7,325 nt of DNA. Source: Planctomycetaceae bacterium. Lineage in GTDB: Bacteria > Planctomycetota > Planctomycetia > Pirellulales > Pirellulaceae. The position numbers and the translations under genes are program-made. Below, piece by piece: positions 5,941 to 7,325 of the stretch. The stretch spans positions 1 through 7,325 of the forward strand of contig DTSG01000515.1 in NCBI GenBank assembly GCA_012965455.1. Reading direction: 5' to 3'. Numbering within the stretch: position 1 is the first letter of the stretch; each line of letters starts with the position of its first letter. The notes beneath the pieces are model-generated. The model had not been told where the DNA came from. It saw only the letters and a list, made by a program, of their open reading frames with translations, and did not search any database.

Positions 5941-7325
5941 TCAGCTAAACAATTGGGAAATAGGATCACCACCGGTCATGGTTGCTTCAATTTCCCTCGG
6001 TAGACCTTGCTGTAACCGTAACTTGCCCGTGTCAAACAACGTATTCATAATTGTTGCTAACACCTGTTGGCTAGAAACTCGATCTGAAACTGGTTCACCA
6101 CCATGGGGATCCGATTGCCCAATGACTTGCCCCATCTTCAAACCGCCACCCACAAATACTAGCGGACACAAATTACCCCAATGGTCTCGACCACCATTTT
6201 TATTGATGCGCGGTGTCCGGCCGAACTCACCAGTCATCACCAGCAATACATCATCTGCCATACCGCGTTGGTAGATGTCCTCAATAAATGCGGAGACGGC
6301 CTTATCAACTGCTGGCGTTAACGTATTGAGCCCATCTCGCATGGTGAATTCCTTGCCGCCACCGTGCATATCCCAGCCACCACAGGTCACGGTGACAAAT
6401 CCACAACCGGCTTGAATCAATCGCCGAGCCATCAACAGTTGACGCCCTAAGGCAATTGGCGAAAATTGCTGAGCGTACGAATTACGTGCTTTGGCTCCCG
6501 AAGTTGGTGCCATTTTATCAGTGTCGTAAGACGCTAAAATCGCTGGGTCTTCTCGGCTTAAATCAAAGGCCTTCGATATGCCACGGGTCAACACATTGAA
6601 GGCTTGCTCTTGAAATCGATCCTGGCCTTGTAACTCTCGAGCGGTGTCAACTTGGCGTTTCAACTTGTCGAGCGCTCCTAGTAATCCCTTACGATCACCG
6701 AGTCGCTCCGGCTCCAATTGTAATTTCATATTATCAATCAAAGTGCTGCCACCACCTAAATTAAACGGCTTGTAAGCGGAAGGTAACGTCCCCACTTGTG
6801 AAACTCGATCAACCGAGGCGTAGATACCTTTGAAATCTTCCCCTACGCCGGCCGCAGTGACTAATGCATTACGGGGCATACCGGTTTCAGGATTCGATAA
6901 ACCCGCCGCCCGCGCATACAAAGCTCCCATCATCGCACCAGTCGGATTACCGCCTGCCATGACATGATAGGCCGCTGGACCATGTGAACTAATTCCATGC
7001 CGATAGGAACGAACGACTGCCATTCGATGTGCTTGTTTGGCAAGTAAAGGTAATTGGCTGCCAAATTGCACCCCCGAAATTGTCGTGGGCGTTGCGCCAA
7101 AGATACTGCGAATCTCCGCAGGAGCATTCGGCTTAGGGTCAAACAACTCGAATTGAGTCGGGCCACCTTGGAAATTCAAAAAAACTACTGACTTGTTCCT
7201 CAAAACCCCGCTGCTAATAGATTGGGCGCGCAATACATCCGGCAGTGCTAACCCGCACAGGCCGAGCGTACCGATAGACAACAATTCGCGACGTCCATAT
7301 TTATGCCCTGCCAATAGCTGCAACC
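5941..7325 (-). CDS. DUF1501 protein, Tat-exported, 5' end cut by the window
   Basis: A planctomycete-type DUF1501 protein, related in fold to sulfatases/alkaline phosphatases; no reaction is established for the family. About 460 residues are visible. The frame is open to the window edge, and its first possible start there is TTG (7321-7323) without a visible binding site, so the true start probably lies a few codons outside. Residues numbered from that TTG: twin-arginine signal GRRELLSIGTLG ending near LRA (11-33); a variant of the GGPSHxDxFDPK motif, GGPTQFELFDPKP (53-65); GISSHGPAAYHVMAGG (110-125); CGGWDMHGG (314-322); TGEFGRTPRINKNGGRDHWGN (365-384) split across two conserved blocks; QVIGQSDPHGGEP (399-411). 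These are the expected family landmarks. In planctomycetes DUF1501 genes usually follow a DUF1549/DUF1553 cytochrome-like gene, which would be beyond the right edge. Downstream, 21 bases away, is the patatin fusion. Confidence 0.9.
   Translation of the reverse strand, partial: LQLLAGHKYGRRELLSIGTLGLCGLALPDVLRAQSISSGVLRNKSVVFLNFQGGPTQFELFDPKPNAPAEIRSIFGATPTTISGVQFGSQLPLLAKQAHRMAVVRSYRHGISSHGPAAYHVMAGGNPTGAMMGALYARAAGLSNPETGMPRNALVTAAGVGEDFKGIYASVDRVSQVGTLPSAYKPFNLGGGSTLIDNMKLQLEPERLGDRKGLLGALDKLKRQVDTARELQGQDRFQEQAFNVLTRGISKAFDLSREDPAILASYDTDKMAPTSGAKARNSYAQQFSPIALGRQLLMARRLIQAGCGFVTVTCGGWDMHGGGKEFTMRDGLNTLTPAVDKAVSAFIEDIYQRGMADDVLLVMTGEFGRTPRINKNGGRDHWGNLCPLVFVGGGLKMGQVIGQSDPHGGEPVSDRVSSQQVLATIMNTLFDTGKLRLQQGLPREIEATMTGGDPISQLFS

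Noticed and set aside
5894..6274. 126-codon plus-strand frame across the DUF1501/patatin junction
   Set aside because: It runs antisense to two well-supported genes and its translation is low in plausible protein features.

Overview
The window looks like a piece of a planctomycete chromosome, most likely from the Pirellula/Rhodopirellula side of the phylum. This rests on gene content, not a database match. It carries a DUF1501 protein with a twin-arginine leader, a small secreted protein with paired CP...CCxxC modules, a SpoIIE-type phosphatase with a receiver-like N-terminus, and a trypsin-like protease with a CxxCxxWH motif. Base composition is moderate, genes are loosely spaced, and three of the starts have clear Shine-Dalgarno sequences.

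Layout. Positions 1-125 hold no gene I can support. A secreted trypsin-fold serine protease lies on the minus strand (126-1031). Next is a 475-base divergent intergenic region with a possible promoter for the protease on one side and, on the other, a remarkably dense series of inverted repeats (about 1315-1484). These lie upstream of the small secreted cysteine-rich protein (1507-1947, plus strand). That gene ends in a nested stem around its stop codon, followed by a textbook Rho-independent terminator (2011-2046). A PP2C/SpoIIE-family phosphatase follows on the plus strand (2183-3373) and converges, with only five bases between stop codons, on a minus-strand pair. The pair is a DUF1501 protein, cut at its 5' end by the window edge (5941-7325), and 21 bases downstream a large fusion protein (3379-5919).

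The fusion protein is the most unusual item. It has a signal peptide, a PhnD-like periplasmic substrate-binding domain, and a patatin-type lipid acyl hydrolase whose catalytic domain is interrupted, between nucleophile Ser396 and Asp708, by a segment with four predicted membrane helices. The charge pattern around these helices fits a topology in which the binding domain and both halves of the hydrolase lie outside the cytoplasmic membrane. This suggests a membrane-anchored lipase whose activity could be gated by a bound ligand; that is inference.

The other genes do not form an obvious shared pathway. Common themes are export (protease, cysteine protein, DUF1501 and patatin fusion all carry export signals) and, for the phosphatase, signalling. 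No RNA gene, CRISPR array, insertion sequence or phage gene was recognised.
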